Assembly: GCF_019655435.1 (NCBI RefSeq)
Contig: NZ_BPFH01000003.1
Span: forward strand, 186,001-250,000
Length of the DNA stretch: 64,000 nucleotides
Source: Jannaschia pagri
Lineage (GTDB): Bacteria > Pseudomonadota > Alphaproteobacteria > Rhodobacterales > Rhodobacteraceae
Direction: 5' to 3'
Numbering within the stretch: the stretch's first letter is position 1; each line of letters starts with the position of its first letter. The position numbers and the translations under genes were made by a program. Below the pieces are notes generated by a model that saw only the letters and a list, made by a program, of their open reading frames with translations, did not search any database and had not been told where the DNA came from. Of the stretch, positions 43,356-52,360 are shown in pieces.

Positions 43356-45719
43356 TTAAAACAACAAGACGTCGTCCGCCGTAAGCGCACCACCACCTTG
43401 CAGGACAGCGATCAACTCCGGGGCCTCAGCACCGCGGCGGCCATCGCTGTCGATGAACAATTCACCGGTCCGCCGATCATAGGAAAACGTCCCGAGTGCG
43501 AGGGCTGTGGAGGCAAGCTGTGCCGTGACAGCGCGTGGATCCACGCCGCCATCACCCAGTCCAAAGAATTGATCGTCGATGGCCAACTGGTCGCGTCCGC
43601 CGAAATCTGTAATCGTAACGGGTCCGCCCCGATCCGACGTGAGAAACGCGAAGAAGTCCTGCCCGCCGCCACCGGTCAGAGTATCCTCCCCGCCACCGCC
43701 GATCAGGATGTTCGACCCGGCGTTTCCGACGATCTCTTGGCCGAAACTATTGCCGTCAACGCGGAAATTGCCGTTTCCTTGCAGTTGGACGCGCTCAATC
43801 TCGCCCGAGACCCGCACGTTGCCCAGGCCGATGATCGTATCAAAGCCATCATTTGGACGTTCCGTGATGCTGTCCCGCTCATTGTCCACGATGAACGTAT
43901 CGTCTCCGGAGCCGCCATCCATTCCGTCTCGGCCCGCGCCGCCGTCCAAGGTGTCGTTCCCGTTGCCTCCGTTCAGACGGTCATTGCCCCCCATGCCTTC
44001 CAGCAGGGTCCCGACCTCGCCCCCCGCAGCCTGAAGCCGGTCGAAAAACTCCGTCCCGCGCAAGGACTCGATTGAGATGAGCGTTTTGCGGTCGCCCGCT
44101 AGGTTGGTGGAGGTATTGGTCAGCAAACTCGCCACGACACCCTGGTCGCCCGCGGCCTGATAGGTGTCGATCCCGTCGCCACCGTCCAGAACGTCGATGC
44201 CACCGGCGTCTTCCAGGGTGTCATTGCCCCCCATACCTTCCAGCAGGTTATCGTTGTCATCGCCGATGATGTAATCATCGCCGTCCCCACCACGGACGTT
44301 TTCGATCAGCAGAAGGTTATCGGTTCCGCCCAGCCCATCGGTGGCCAGCCCGGTGCCCAAGTTCACCTGAACCCCGTTCGGACCAGAGGCGACCCAGGTG
44401 TCTACACCCGCACCGCCGTCGATGGTGTCGTCGCCCAAACCGCCGTTCAGGATATCGTCGCCGCCAAGGCCAAAGATCAGCTCCGCCTCGTCCCCGCCGG
44501 TCAGGGTGTTCGGGTCGTCATCCCCTTCGACGCGCGGGGCAACCACGGGCAGGTCCGTCGTCAGGGTAAAGACGCCAGTGGTATCGGCGATGTAGCCGGT
44601 CCCGTCCGGCAAGATCAGAGAGTTCTCGCCAAACTGGAACGCCCCCAAGGGCGCCTCACTATCGCCGACAGCATTCCCGTCGGCATCATAGAGGCGCATG
44701 ATAACCCGGTCTTCGGGCCCCTCGAACGGATCGAGCGGACGGTCCGGAAAGAAGAAACTCGGTTGTGGCGCGATGTTGTGGTAAAGGACAATGAAGCCGC
44801 CTGTATCCACTGGGAAGGCGAGAACCTCTTGCTGGGTACCCAACTCAAATTCGTTGATCTTGGTCTCGGGCAGAAAGACACTGCCGTCCGGATTGAACAT
44901 CCACAAAAAGATGTCCTTCTTCAAATCCCGGTCCACGGGCGAGCCGTCGTTATTCACGTTCTTGATCACAGCGGTGACAAGAACCACTCGGCCGTCGTCA
45001 AGGGTTATGGCATCCAGCATCCGCGTGCTGTCGCGCACGCTGCCCACCTGGAAGGTATCCACCGCAAGGGCGACCTCTGGCGCGGATTCGACCACGGGTT
45101 CGCCATTCAGTTGTGTGCGCGTCAGATACAATTCCGCCTGCAAGCCGTGGGCGCCATCCGCGATGTAGAAAACGAAGGCCGTGTCCCCGGACCGCGTCAT
45201 CGCGAAGTTGACGTCCCCGCCGCGCGCGTTCTGCGACCCCGCACCGCTGTTCCACAGATCTTCGTTGAGGATGGTTCCGTCGCGGCCATAGAGCTTTGAC
45301 TCTACCCGGTCGCCCACATCCACAACGGCCAGGACCCGTCCATCGCCAACGTCAATGGCGTCATTCGCCCGGAACTTGTCAAAGGCCAGACGCTCGTACG
45401 ATCCAACATTCGTCTGCTGACCGTCGGCATCGAAGCTGACCAGCAACAGGTTTGTCGTCGTCCCGCTGCGGCCTTCGACGAAGATGGAAAAGGCGCCCTC
45501 TCCATCATCGCGGACGTGCCAAGGCGTATACCCCATGCGCGGCTGATCTGGCCCGACCAGTTCGGCTTCGGTCGTCAATTGGTTGCCCGCGCCATCCCAC
45601 ACGGCAACATTCAACTGGTTGAACGGACCAGAGATAATCTCAACGACGCGATCGGATCCCAGCTGAAACATCGACCTGTGGTTCAGGTCCACTTGGTTAG
45701 ACGTGTCGACGTTGAACAT
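43356..45719 (-). CDS. RTX calcium-binding secreted protein with beta-strand-rich N-terminal domain
   Basis: A 787-residue product with GGGAGG eight bases before the ATG. Residues 1-390 form a repetitive strand-rich region with a recurring pattern of GDGRVLAVVDVGDRV, DDGRVVLVTAVIKN and GGFIVLYHNIAP spaced about 50-60 residues, consistent with a beta-propeller-like fold (inference). Residues about 400-600 are RTX repeats interrupted by VQVNLGTGLATDG strands. The last 190 residues are the shared C-terminal module ending GGGALTADDVLLF. It belongs to the run of five same-strand RTX genes but has its own spacing of 123 and 241 bases on either side, so separate promoters are possible. Confidence 0.85.
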   Translation of the reverse strand: MFNVDTSNQVDLNHRSMFQLGSDRVVEIISGPFNQLNVAVWDGAGNQLTTEAELVGPDQPRMGYTPWHVRDDGEGAFSIFVEGRSGTTTNLLLVSFDADGQQTNVGSYERLAFDKFRANDAIDVGDGRVLAVVDVGDRVESKLYGRDGTILNEDLWNSGAGSQNARGGDVNFAMTRSGDTAFVFYIADGAHGLQAELYLTRTQLNGEPVVESAPEVALAVDTFQVGSVRDSTRMLDAITLDDGRVVLVTAVIKNVNNDGSPVDRDLKKDIFLWMFNPDGSVFLPETKINEFELGTQQEVLAFPVDTGGFIVLYHNIAPQPSFFFPDRPLDPFEGPEDRVIMRLYDADGNAVGDSEAPLGAFQFGENSLILPDGTGYIADTTGVFTLTTDLPVVAPRVEGDDDPNTLTGGDEAELIFGLGGDDILNGGLGDDTIDGGAGVDTWVASGPNGVQVNLGTGLATDGLGGTDNLLLIENVRGGDGDDYIIGDDNDNLLEGMGGNDTLEDAGGIDVLDGGDGIDTYQAAGDQGVVASLLTNTSTNLAGDRKTLISIESLRGTEFFDRLQAAGGEVGTLLEGMGGNDRLNGGNGNDTLDGGAGRDGMDGGSGDDTFIVDNERDSITERPNDGFDTIIGLGNVRVSGEIERVQLQGNGNFRVDGNSFGQEIVGNAGSNILIGGGGEDTLTGGGGQDFFAFLTSDRGGPVTITDFGGRDQLAIDDQFFGLGDGGVDPRAVTAQLASTALALGTFSYDRRTGELFIDSDGRRGAEAPELIAVLQGGGALTADDVLLF

Positions 45720-45822
45720 TGCTCATACCTCCCAGTATTCCGTCATCGCTTAAGCGATTTTCGTCTGGCAGTGGTACCTGCCGGATCTCTCGATCCAGCG
45801 GAAACCACTGCTAAGACTTTGG

Positions 45823-45842
45823 AAAACCCCCTGTTTGGGGGG
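45823..45842 (-). terminator. Terminator after the RTX gene at 45843
   Basis: Immediately after the stop codon the leftward RNA can form C5/G5 paired across a 5-6 base loop (45827-45831 with 45837-45841), followed by UUUU (45823-45826). The stem is short but pure G-C, so partial termination between two RTX genes is likely. Confidence 0.65.
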
Positions 45843-47966
45843 TCAGAACAGCAGAACGTCGTCTGCTGTCAGTGCGCCACCGCCCTCGATCACCGCGATT
45901 AGCACGGGGTCTTCGGGTCCGCGTCGGCCGTCACGGTCGATGAACAACTCGCCAGTCCGACCGTCATACCGGAAGGCCCCAGATGCCAAAGCATTGGCGG
46001 CCTGCTGGTCCGTGACAGCGCGCGCATCGATGGAGGCATCGCCCAGCCCAAAATACCGGTCATCAATCGCCAATTGATCGGTTCCGCCAAAATCGGTGAT
46101 CCGCATGGCACCGGCGGCATCCTCCACCAGGAAGGCGAAGAAGTCCTTACCGCCGCCGCCGGTGACCACGTCACCACCGCCGCCACCGATGAGGATGTTG
46201 CTACCAACGTTTCCGGTGATTTCGGTTGCGAAGCCATTTCCGTTAACGCGCAAACCGGCATCGCCCTCAAGGATAACCGTCTCGATCTCAGCCGCACCCA
46301 AGGTGACCTCGGCGGTGGCACGGACCGTGTCGTCCCCACGACCGACCGCCTCGATGATGAGATCCCGGACATTGTCGAGGCGATAGACGTCATCACCAGA
46401 CCCACCGTCCATGCGATCCACACCGGCACCGCCATCCAGTGTGTCGTTGCCGTCGCCCCCGGCCAGGGTATCCCGTCCGGACCCGCCATTCAGGTCGTCA
46501 TCTCCCCCACGACCCGCGACCTCATCGGCACCTGCACCGGTCACAATGCGATTGTCCAGGTCGCTGCCACGGACCTTGGCAACCCAATCGCCGAGCATGG
46601 TGAAGTCTTCGATGTCCAGCAGGGTATCGCGCCCGACATCGCTCCCCTCGCGCCCGTGGGTGCCAGCCGCCAGATCCACGGACAAAACTTCTGGAGCCAG
46701 GGCGGTCACATCCGTGATAAGGCCATCGCGACCCTCACCGCCATCGAAGCGGTCGCTCCCCCCGGCGAGGTAGCGGAACAAATCATCGCCGGCACCCCCA
46801 ATCAGGGTATCGTCCCCCGCCCCACCAATTATGGTGTCGTTACCGGCGTCGCCAATGAACTCATCGTCTCCGTCGGATCCTTGGAACGTATCAGCCAGCG
46901 CTGTGCCCTCGATCCCGCCGGTCATCCCGCTAAAGACGTCTTCCCCGCCCCATCCATCGATGGCCGTCCCCTCACCGACCCCAGTCAGTGTGATCTGCGC
47001 GCCTTGGGTGATGCCGCCCGCGCCGTCGAAGCCATCGTCGCCAAAAATCAGCACGTCATCGTCCGCGCCACCGATCAGAGTGTCACTGCCGCTACCGACC
47101 TGGAACAACGTGCTATTAGTGCCGCCCTCAACCCGATCATTCCCGGAACGGTCAAAGACAAAACCAGCGCCATCCGCAAGGTAGATGACATCGCTGAGGT
47201 TCGTGCCAAGCAGGTTCTCGATGGAGATAAGCGTATCCGTGCCCGAGGTCTTTTGGACCGTGCCGGGAGCAATGCCGTCTCGGGTTGCCGTTGTCAGATT
47301 GGCCCGGATAGCGCCCTGGATAAACTCGTAGTGGACCGTGTCGGACCCGTCTCCGCCGTCAACCGTGTCACTGCCACGACCGGCGTCGAACGTATCGGTC
47401 CCGATGCCGAAATCATAGGACCGGCCCGTCGCCTCATTGTTACGGTTGTCGGCCGCGCGATCATCCTGCGTGATCTCGACACCCGGAAGAGACGGCAGCG
47501 ATACCGGCTGGCCGGGTACAAACCCCGAATTGGGCGACGGCAAGCTGATCGTCGTCGATGCCAGAAAGGCGTTTGCAATCTGCGGAGACGCGAACGAACC
47601 GTCGGGCAAGGGGTCGCCACCGACTTCAAAGATGAACGACTCATTGGTGTCATTGTCGAAGACATTGAACAGGATAGACGTTCCCGAAGCCCCCTCAAAC
47701 GTCCAGGCAACCGAAAGAAAGGAGAGGTCGCGTCCAACGCCTGGCACCACCTCGCGATAGCCCGGCTGTCCGTCTAAGCGGATGTCGTTGTCGTTCGCCA
47801 CGACTTCGAGAAGCGGCTCTCCGTCTTCGTTGAAACCGCGCACCACCGAGGTCAACGTCGTAATTTCATCCGGCACGACAACCTCAAACGACGTATCGCG
47901 AATGCCCGTGACGGTCCCATCCGGCCGTTCCTGCAAAACGATACCGCGCAATGTATATGTCGTCAT
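45843..47966 (-). CDS. RTX calcium-binding secreted protein, shared C-terminal module
   Basis: A 707-residue protein with a G6 run six bases before its ATG. Residues 1-160 are a strand-rich domain of unknown family (MTTYTLRGIVLQERPDGTV, then EVVANDNDIRLDGQPGY, and WTFEGASGTSILFNVFDND). Residues about 180-420 and 475-560 are RTX arrays. The last 190 residues are the shared module: ATEITGNVGSNILIGGGG, TDQLAIDDRYFGLGDASID, GAFRYDGRTGELFIDRDG and the end GGGALTADDVLLF. It follows the metalloprotease-RTX gene by 73 bases on the same strand and may be co-transcribed with it. No signal peptide is present. Confidence 0.85.
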   Translation of the reverse strand: MTTYTLRGIVLQERPDGTVTGIRDTSFEVVVPDEITTLTSVVRGFNEDGEPLLEVVANDNDIRLDGQPGYREVVPGVGRDLSFLSVAWTFEGASGTSILFNVFDNDTNESFIFEVGGDPLPDGSFASPQIANAFLASTTISLPSPNSGFVPGQPVSLPSLPGVEITQDDRAADNRNNEATGRSYDFGIGTDTFDAGRGSDTVDGGDGSDTVHYEFIQGAIRANLTTATRDGIAPGTVQKTSGTDTLISIENLLGTNLSDVIYLADGAGFVFDRSGNDRVEGGTNSTLFQVGSGSDTLIGGADDDVLIFGDDGFDGAGGITQGAQITLTGVGEGTAIDGWGGEDVFSGMTGGIEGTALADTFQGSDGDDEFIGDAGNDTIIGGAGDDTLIGGAGDDLFRYLAGGSDRFDGGEGRDGLITDVTALAPEVLSVDLAAGTHGREGSDVGRDTLLDIEDFTMLGDWVAKVRGSDLDNRIVTGAGADEVAGRGGDDDLNGGSGRDTLAGGDGNDTLDGGAGVDRMDGGSGDDVYRLDNVRDLIIEAVGRGDDTVRATAEVTLGAAEIETVILEGDAGLRVNGNGFATEITGNVGSNILIGGGGGDVVTGGGGKDFFAFLVEDAAGAMRITDFGGTDQLAIDDRYFGLGDASIDARAVTDQQAANALASGAFRYDGRTGELFIDRDGRRGPEDPVLIAVIEGGGALTADDVLLF

Positions 47967-48039
47967 AACGATCCCCCCTAATCACACAGACAGAACCTGC
48001 GGCGGGGCTACTGAGCCTGTCAACAGGCGGACGACGCTA

Positions 48040-50343
48040 TTAGAATAAGATGACGTCTTCGGCGGTGAGCGGACCGCCCCCTTCGATGATCGTAATCAAG
48101 ACGGCATCTTCGGGACCACGACGCCCGTCGATGTCGATCAACAGCTCTCCGCTGCGGGCATCATAGCGAAACGCCCCCGACGACAGGGCATTCGCGGCCT
48201 GCTGATCGGTCACCGCGCGCACATCCACGCGCCCGTCGCCCAACCCAAAGAACCGGTCGTCGATGGCCAGCTGGTCCCGCCCCCCAAAGTCCGTGATGCG
48301 CGCAGCACCGTCCGCATCGGTGACCTGGAACGCAAAGTAGTCGCGCCCACCGCCCCCGGTCAGCGTGTCTTCGGCGCCACCGCCAATCAGAATGTTGGAC
48401 CCGCCGTTGCCAACGATCTCCGTTGCGGCGGCATTGCCATTGACCCGTAGGTTCCGGCTGCCTTCTAGAATGACCGTCTCGACCTCTGAACCGTCCAGGG
48501 TGACTTCTGCCGTTGCGAGGATGGTATCACGTCCGCCGCCGTCTCCCTCCAGAACGCGGTCGCCCCGGTTGTCGATCCGGTAGCTGTCATCACCGCCGCC
48601 GCCGTCCATGAGATCTGCGCCCGTTCCCCCGTCCAGAGTGTCGGTGCCTTCGCCGCTGCGCAGGGTGTCGTTGCCGGACCCACCGACCAAGAGGTTGGCG
48701 CCATCTAGGGCTGTCAAACTGTCGGACCCGCTGCCACCGTCGAGCGTGTCGCCCCCTCCGAAGGTTGTCAGAGTGTCGCTGCCACCGGCCCCGCTCAGAC
48801 GATTGGCGTCCAAGCTGCCGCTCAGGCTGTCATCGCCCGCCGCGCCTTCGGCCCATTCCACCGAGACGAGCGTATCCGTATCGCCGGACCCATCCCGCGC
48901 GGTTGCCGCCCCGAGATCAACGTCAACGCCGAGCGTACCGCTGGCGCGCCATGTATCCACACCGTCGCCCCCGTCGATGGTGTCGTTCCCGGCGCCGCCG
49001 TCCAGCGTATCGTCCCCGTCGAGGCCGCGCAGAACTTCGGCCTGCGCCCCGCCTACCACCAGACCGGTGCCCGCATCGTCGGAAATAATGGGGGCGCCAT
49101 CATTGATGGATAGGTTCGCAGCCGTCAGAGCCGTCCCGCTGCCACTTTCCTGGAACACCCGAACCTCGGTGCCGTCGGCAAAGGTGATTTGCGACACATT
49201 GGAGAATGGCTTGGTCACCGCTGCGACAGCCGCGACCTCATCGGCAAACCCCGATCCTTCCAAGACGATGACCTCGGTCGCGAAGTCGAAATCCGACAGG
49301 GTCACCGTGCCACCGCCACCGGTGATGACAAAGGTATCGACGCCCGCCTGCCCGAAAAGACGGTCGTCTCCCTCTCCGTCGCGCAGCGTGTCGTCCCCGT
49401 TCCCGCCCTGCAACTGGTCGTCGCCCGACCCTCCGGTCAGGTCGTCATTGTCCTCACCACCAAAGAGCGTGTCGTTTTCGCTGCCGCCCAGGATCGTGTC
49501 ATTGCCGGAGTTGCCTTGGATTTGATCGCGCCCGCCCTTGCCGTCGAAGGCGTCGCCGAGGATCGTCCCGAAAACCGTGATATCATCACCGTCGGTTGTG
49601 ATGGCAGGGCGCTCCCCCTGCTTTTCGAACCCGTCGATCTCGTAGCCGATGTCCGCCAGCAGCGCCAAGTCGAAGGTCCCTGGAAGGATCCGCGCGCCAG
49701 AGCTCACAAAGGGATCCAACAACACCGTGTCGCCATCAAACCCCTCGACCACATGGCCGAGCGTGTTTTGCAACGGCACCGGGTCCCCGTCGTTGGCGGC
49801 GACGGCATTGGGCCCGGTAAAGAAGCCTCCGGCACCGATATCCTTGAAAATCGCCGAGGTACCAAAGCCCAGCACATGGCCGATTTCGTGCAAGGCCACC
49901 GTCAGGAAGTCGATTTGGCCCGGCACCGCGCCCGCCAGGTCAAAGTTCCAGTCCGTGTTGCTGTCGAACGTGACCGTGCCGGTCCAGGGTTCAAAATCGG
50001 TGACGATCTCGCCACGGAAGTTACCGCTGACCCGGGATTTGAAGGCATCGCCCTCTGCGTCGACCCCATCGAACCCACCAACACCAAGGGACCCGTTCAA
50101 ATCGGTCGCACCGATAAAGATCAGGACATCATCGATCTCTTCCTCCACGACGATTTGGCGTTCGACGCTGCTATCGTTTGGGTCATCAATCGTGAAAATA
50201 GTGCCCACTGGAACGTTCGGGAATTCGTCCTTGATCGACGCTTCCCAAATCCGGGCGGCCTCCTCCAATGCGGCGCGGCGCGCGGGGTCGTCGAAATAGC
50301 CGAGGGAGTCGAAGCGGTAGTCGAAAGAGATATCAAAGGACAT
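48040..50343 (-). CDS. RTX metalloprotease-like protein with HExxHxxG motif
   Basis: A 767-residue protein whose first 240 residues resemble matrixin/metzincin-like peptidases of the bacterial type. AARIWEASIKDEF is a typical N-terminal helix; LHEIGHVLGFG places His152, Glu153, His156 and Gly159. The usual third zinc ligand of HExxHxxGxxH is Thr162. A later ALLADIGYEI (about 229-238) resembles the DIGY region after the Met-turn. RTX arrays (about 260-340 and 440-600) and the shared 190-residue C-terminal module (ending GGPLTAEDVILF) follow. It is the first transcribed of the five RTX genes. Secreted protease activity is plausible, but the altered third ligand leaves it open. Confidence 0.83.
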   Translation of the reverse strand: MSFDISFDYRFDSLGYFDDPARRAALEEAARIWEASIKDEFPNVPVGTIFTIDDPNDSSVERQIVVEEEIDDVLIFIGATDLNGSLGVGGFDGVDAEGDAFKSRVSGNFRGEIVTDFEPWTGTVTFDSNTDWNFDLAGAVPGQIDFLTVALHEIGHVLGFGTSAIFKDIGAGGFFTGPNAVAANDGDPVPLQNTLGHVVEGFDGDTVLLDPFVSSGARILPGTFDLALLADIGYEIDGFEKQGERPAITTDGDDITVFGTILGDAFDGKGGRDQIQGNSGNDTILGGSENDTLFGGEDNDDLTGGSGDDQLQGGNGDDTLRDGEGDDRLFGQAGVDTFVITGGGGTVTLSDFDFATEVIVLEGSGFADEVAAVAAVTKPFSNVSQITFADGTEVRVFQESGSGTALTAANLSINDGAPIISDDAGTGLVVGGAQAEVLRGLDGDDTLDGGAGNDTIDGGDGVDTWRASGTLGVDVDLGAATARDGSGDTDTLVSVEWAEGAAGDDSLSGSLDANRLSGAGGSDTLTTFGGGDTLDGGSGSDSLTALDGANLLVGGSGNDTLRSGEGTDTLDGGTGADLMDGGGGDDSYRIDNRGDRVLEGDGGGRDTILATAEVTLDGSEVETVILEGSRNLRVNGNAAATEIVGNGGSNILIGGGAEDTLTGGGGRDYFAFQVTDADGAARITDFGGRDQLAIDDRFFGLGDGRVDVRAVTDQQAANALSSGAFRYDARSGELLIDIDGRRGPEDAVLITIIEGGGPLTAEDVILF

Positions 50344-50427
50344 GGGGCACGTTTCCCGGGTCTGCGAGGGTTGTGTGCACCATACCTTCGCCTGCCTAAC
50401 TTTCCATCACTGACTTTGTGCCCGGCG

Positions 50428-52344
50428 CTACGGCATCATCCCGCCTGGGGCCACGAATGGTCGCTCAGCCGCGTCTGGGTCGCCATCGGTATGGGGCAGG
50501 CGACCCGCCTTCAGCGAGGCCACGTGCCATTCATTCCACGCCTGCCAATACTGCAACCGCAGGGGCGACTCGTTGAACTGCGAAATGGCACCGGCACCCG
50601 CCGTCGTGAGCGAGGCATCGTGACGACGGCCCAGCGTCAGTAGACTGTGGATGGGCCGCACCGCCTGCGGGCCGAAGTGCAAGCCGACCCGATTGAGAAA
50701 TTCCCGATCCGCACCAAAGCGCACCGCATCAAACAGACCGACCTGATCGAAGACAGACCTATGGAAAAAGGTCGAGTGGGGGCAGGTTTCCACGTAGCGG
50801 CCACGCAACCCCGCCTCGATGGTGCCATCGTCCCGCACCCGGATCCACTGGGAGGTCGTGCAAACCGTGTCCGGCATCTCGGCCATCGCGCTCAGATGGA
50901 CAGACAGGTGGTTTCGCAGCCAGAAATCATCGCTGTCGCACAGTGTCACAAACTCCGACGCGCGAGTCAGTGCATCGCGAATGCCGAGGTTCTTTGCCCC
51001 ATAGGTGCCCATGTTGCGCGGCGTCCGCAGGTATCGCACCCGGGCGTCCTCGCGGGCCAAGCGCTGCACGATCTCAACCGTTCCGTCATCGGAACAATCG
51101 TCGACCACGATCAATTCTAGATCGCGGTGGCTTTGCCCCAAGACACCCATCATGGCCCGCTCCAAGAAGGCTTCGGCCCGGAACGCCGTCATGACAATCG
51201 CGACCCGGCCCCGCGTGACTGCGGACCGGCCACTCACGTCTTCGACCGTATCCAAGCCGAAATGACCGTCCCAGCGCAGCTTGATCTCTTGATCGAAAAA
51301 CACCCGGTCCAGGGCACGGGACGGGCGTCCCCGCGCGATCAGAACGTTATGCAGGGAAATCAAATAGTCCTGGGGGACGATGCCCTCGTCCGTCCGTTCT
51401 GCCTCATAGATGGCATTGCGGATCGCGCTTTCGGCCTCGCGCAGGCGCCCCTCGCGCAGGGCCTGTTCCACATAGATCGCATTACCGCCCACAGTGGACC
51501 GGCCAAGCGCCGCGCCCGCGTCCTCCAACAACTCTGTGGCAAGGGCCGGGTCGGTGACCGATGTCACCAAGGCGCGATAGACCAATGGCCGTTTCAACAC
51601 CGGACGCAGGGTCGCCCAATGGTCCAGCGTCTCCAACGCCTCCTCCCGCCGACCGAGCCGAAACGCGGCGTACCAAAGTCGGTCCAATACGTCGCCCACA
51701 TCTTGTCCGCGTAGCCCATAGGTATCGCGAAAGAACCGGCAAAGATCGTAGGTCTTTTGGAAGTACCTGTTGGTCGTAAAATACCGGAGCCCAAACCGGA
51801 GGAGCGGTTGCAAAACCTCCGGTCGGTCCACCAGCGCCTCGATGTGGTCCATCAGAACCAGGGCCGCCCGCGGATGATCCGTACAGAACACCTCCATCAA
51901 CTCCGCCCGGCCCGCAGGCAGCCCCAACTCGGCGAAACCGGACCCATAGAGATATCCGTCCGCCATGCCCAAGGGGTCCTTACCGCTTAGCAGGGCCTCG
52001 GCGAAGGCTGACAGAACGTTGGCCTGCCAGGCCTCCATCGGGGGACGATCCGGGACGAGCGACTTGAGCCGCGGGACCGCCTCACCCTGGTCGATCAACT
52101 GTTGGGCATGGGCGTCAAACGCCGGACCGGAATGCACCCCGGTGATCGTGTCTTCGGCAAAGGCAAGGTATCCCTGACGGGATCGCGCATGGTCATAGGC
52201 CGCGCCCAGGCCTTTCCGGCTAGCAATGCCCTCCAGATCCGCAATCGCTTCGGTATCGGGAAAGCCCGTGCGCCGCAAAACGTCGGCGAACTTGCCAGCC
52301 GACTTGAGAAGGGTCGTCAGATGATCGGGCAGAACTGGCAGCAT
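50428..52344 (-). CDS. Helical-repeat protein with C-terminal GT2 glycosyltransferase
   Basis: A 638-residue protein starting MLPVLPDHLTTLLKSAG at 52344, with GGAG five bases upstream. Residues 1-365 are alpha-helical and TPR-like (for example RLGRREEALETLDHWATLRP). Residues about 375-610 are a GT-A fold family 2 transferase: RVAIVMTAFRAEAFLERAM, VVDDCSDDGTVEI, YGAKNLGIRDA and CDSDDFW as the metal-binding acidic motif. It begins 16 bases after the CgeB-like gene and ends the leftward run of three glycosyltransferase genes. Sugar and acceptor are unknown. Confidence 0.85.
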   Translation of the reverse strand: MLPVLPDHLTTLLKSAGKFADVLRRTGFPDTEAIADLEGIASRKGLGAAYDHARSRQGYLAFAEDTITGVHSGPAFDAHAQQLIDQGEAVPRLKSLVPDRPPMEAWQANVLSAFAEALLSGKDPLGMADGYLYGSGFAELGLPAGRAELMEVFCTDHPRAALVLMDHIEALVDRPEVLQPLLRFGLRYFTTNRYFQKTYDLCRFFRDTYGLRGQDVGDVLDRLWYAAFRLGRREEALETLDHWATLRPVLKRPLVYRALVTSVTDPALATELLEDAGAALGRSTVGGNAIYVEQALREGRLREAESAIRNAIYEAERTDEGIVPQDYLISLHNVLIARGRPSRALDRVFFDQEIKLRWDGHFGLDTVEDVSGRSAVTRGRVAIVMTAFRAEAFLERAMMGVLGQSHRDLELIVVDDCSDDGTVEIVQRLAREDARVRYLRTPRNMGTYGAKNLGIRDALTRASEFVTLCDSDDFWLRNHLSVHLSAMAEMPDTVCTTSQWIRVRDDGTIEAGLRGRYVETCPHSTFFHRSVFDQVGLFDAVRFGADREFLNRVGLHFGPQAVRPIHSLLTLGRRHDASLTTAGAGAISQFNESPLRLQYWQAWNEWHVASLKAGRLPHTDGDPDAAERPFVAPGGMMP

Positions 52345-52360
52345 GGGATCTCCGATGGCT

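Noticed and set aside
48014-48027. GCCTGT/ACAGGC inverted repeat after the metalloprotease gene
   Set aside because: Short, small loop and no T-run; could be chance in GC-rich DNA.
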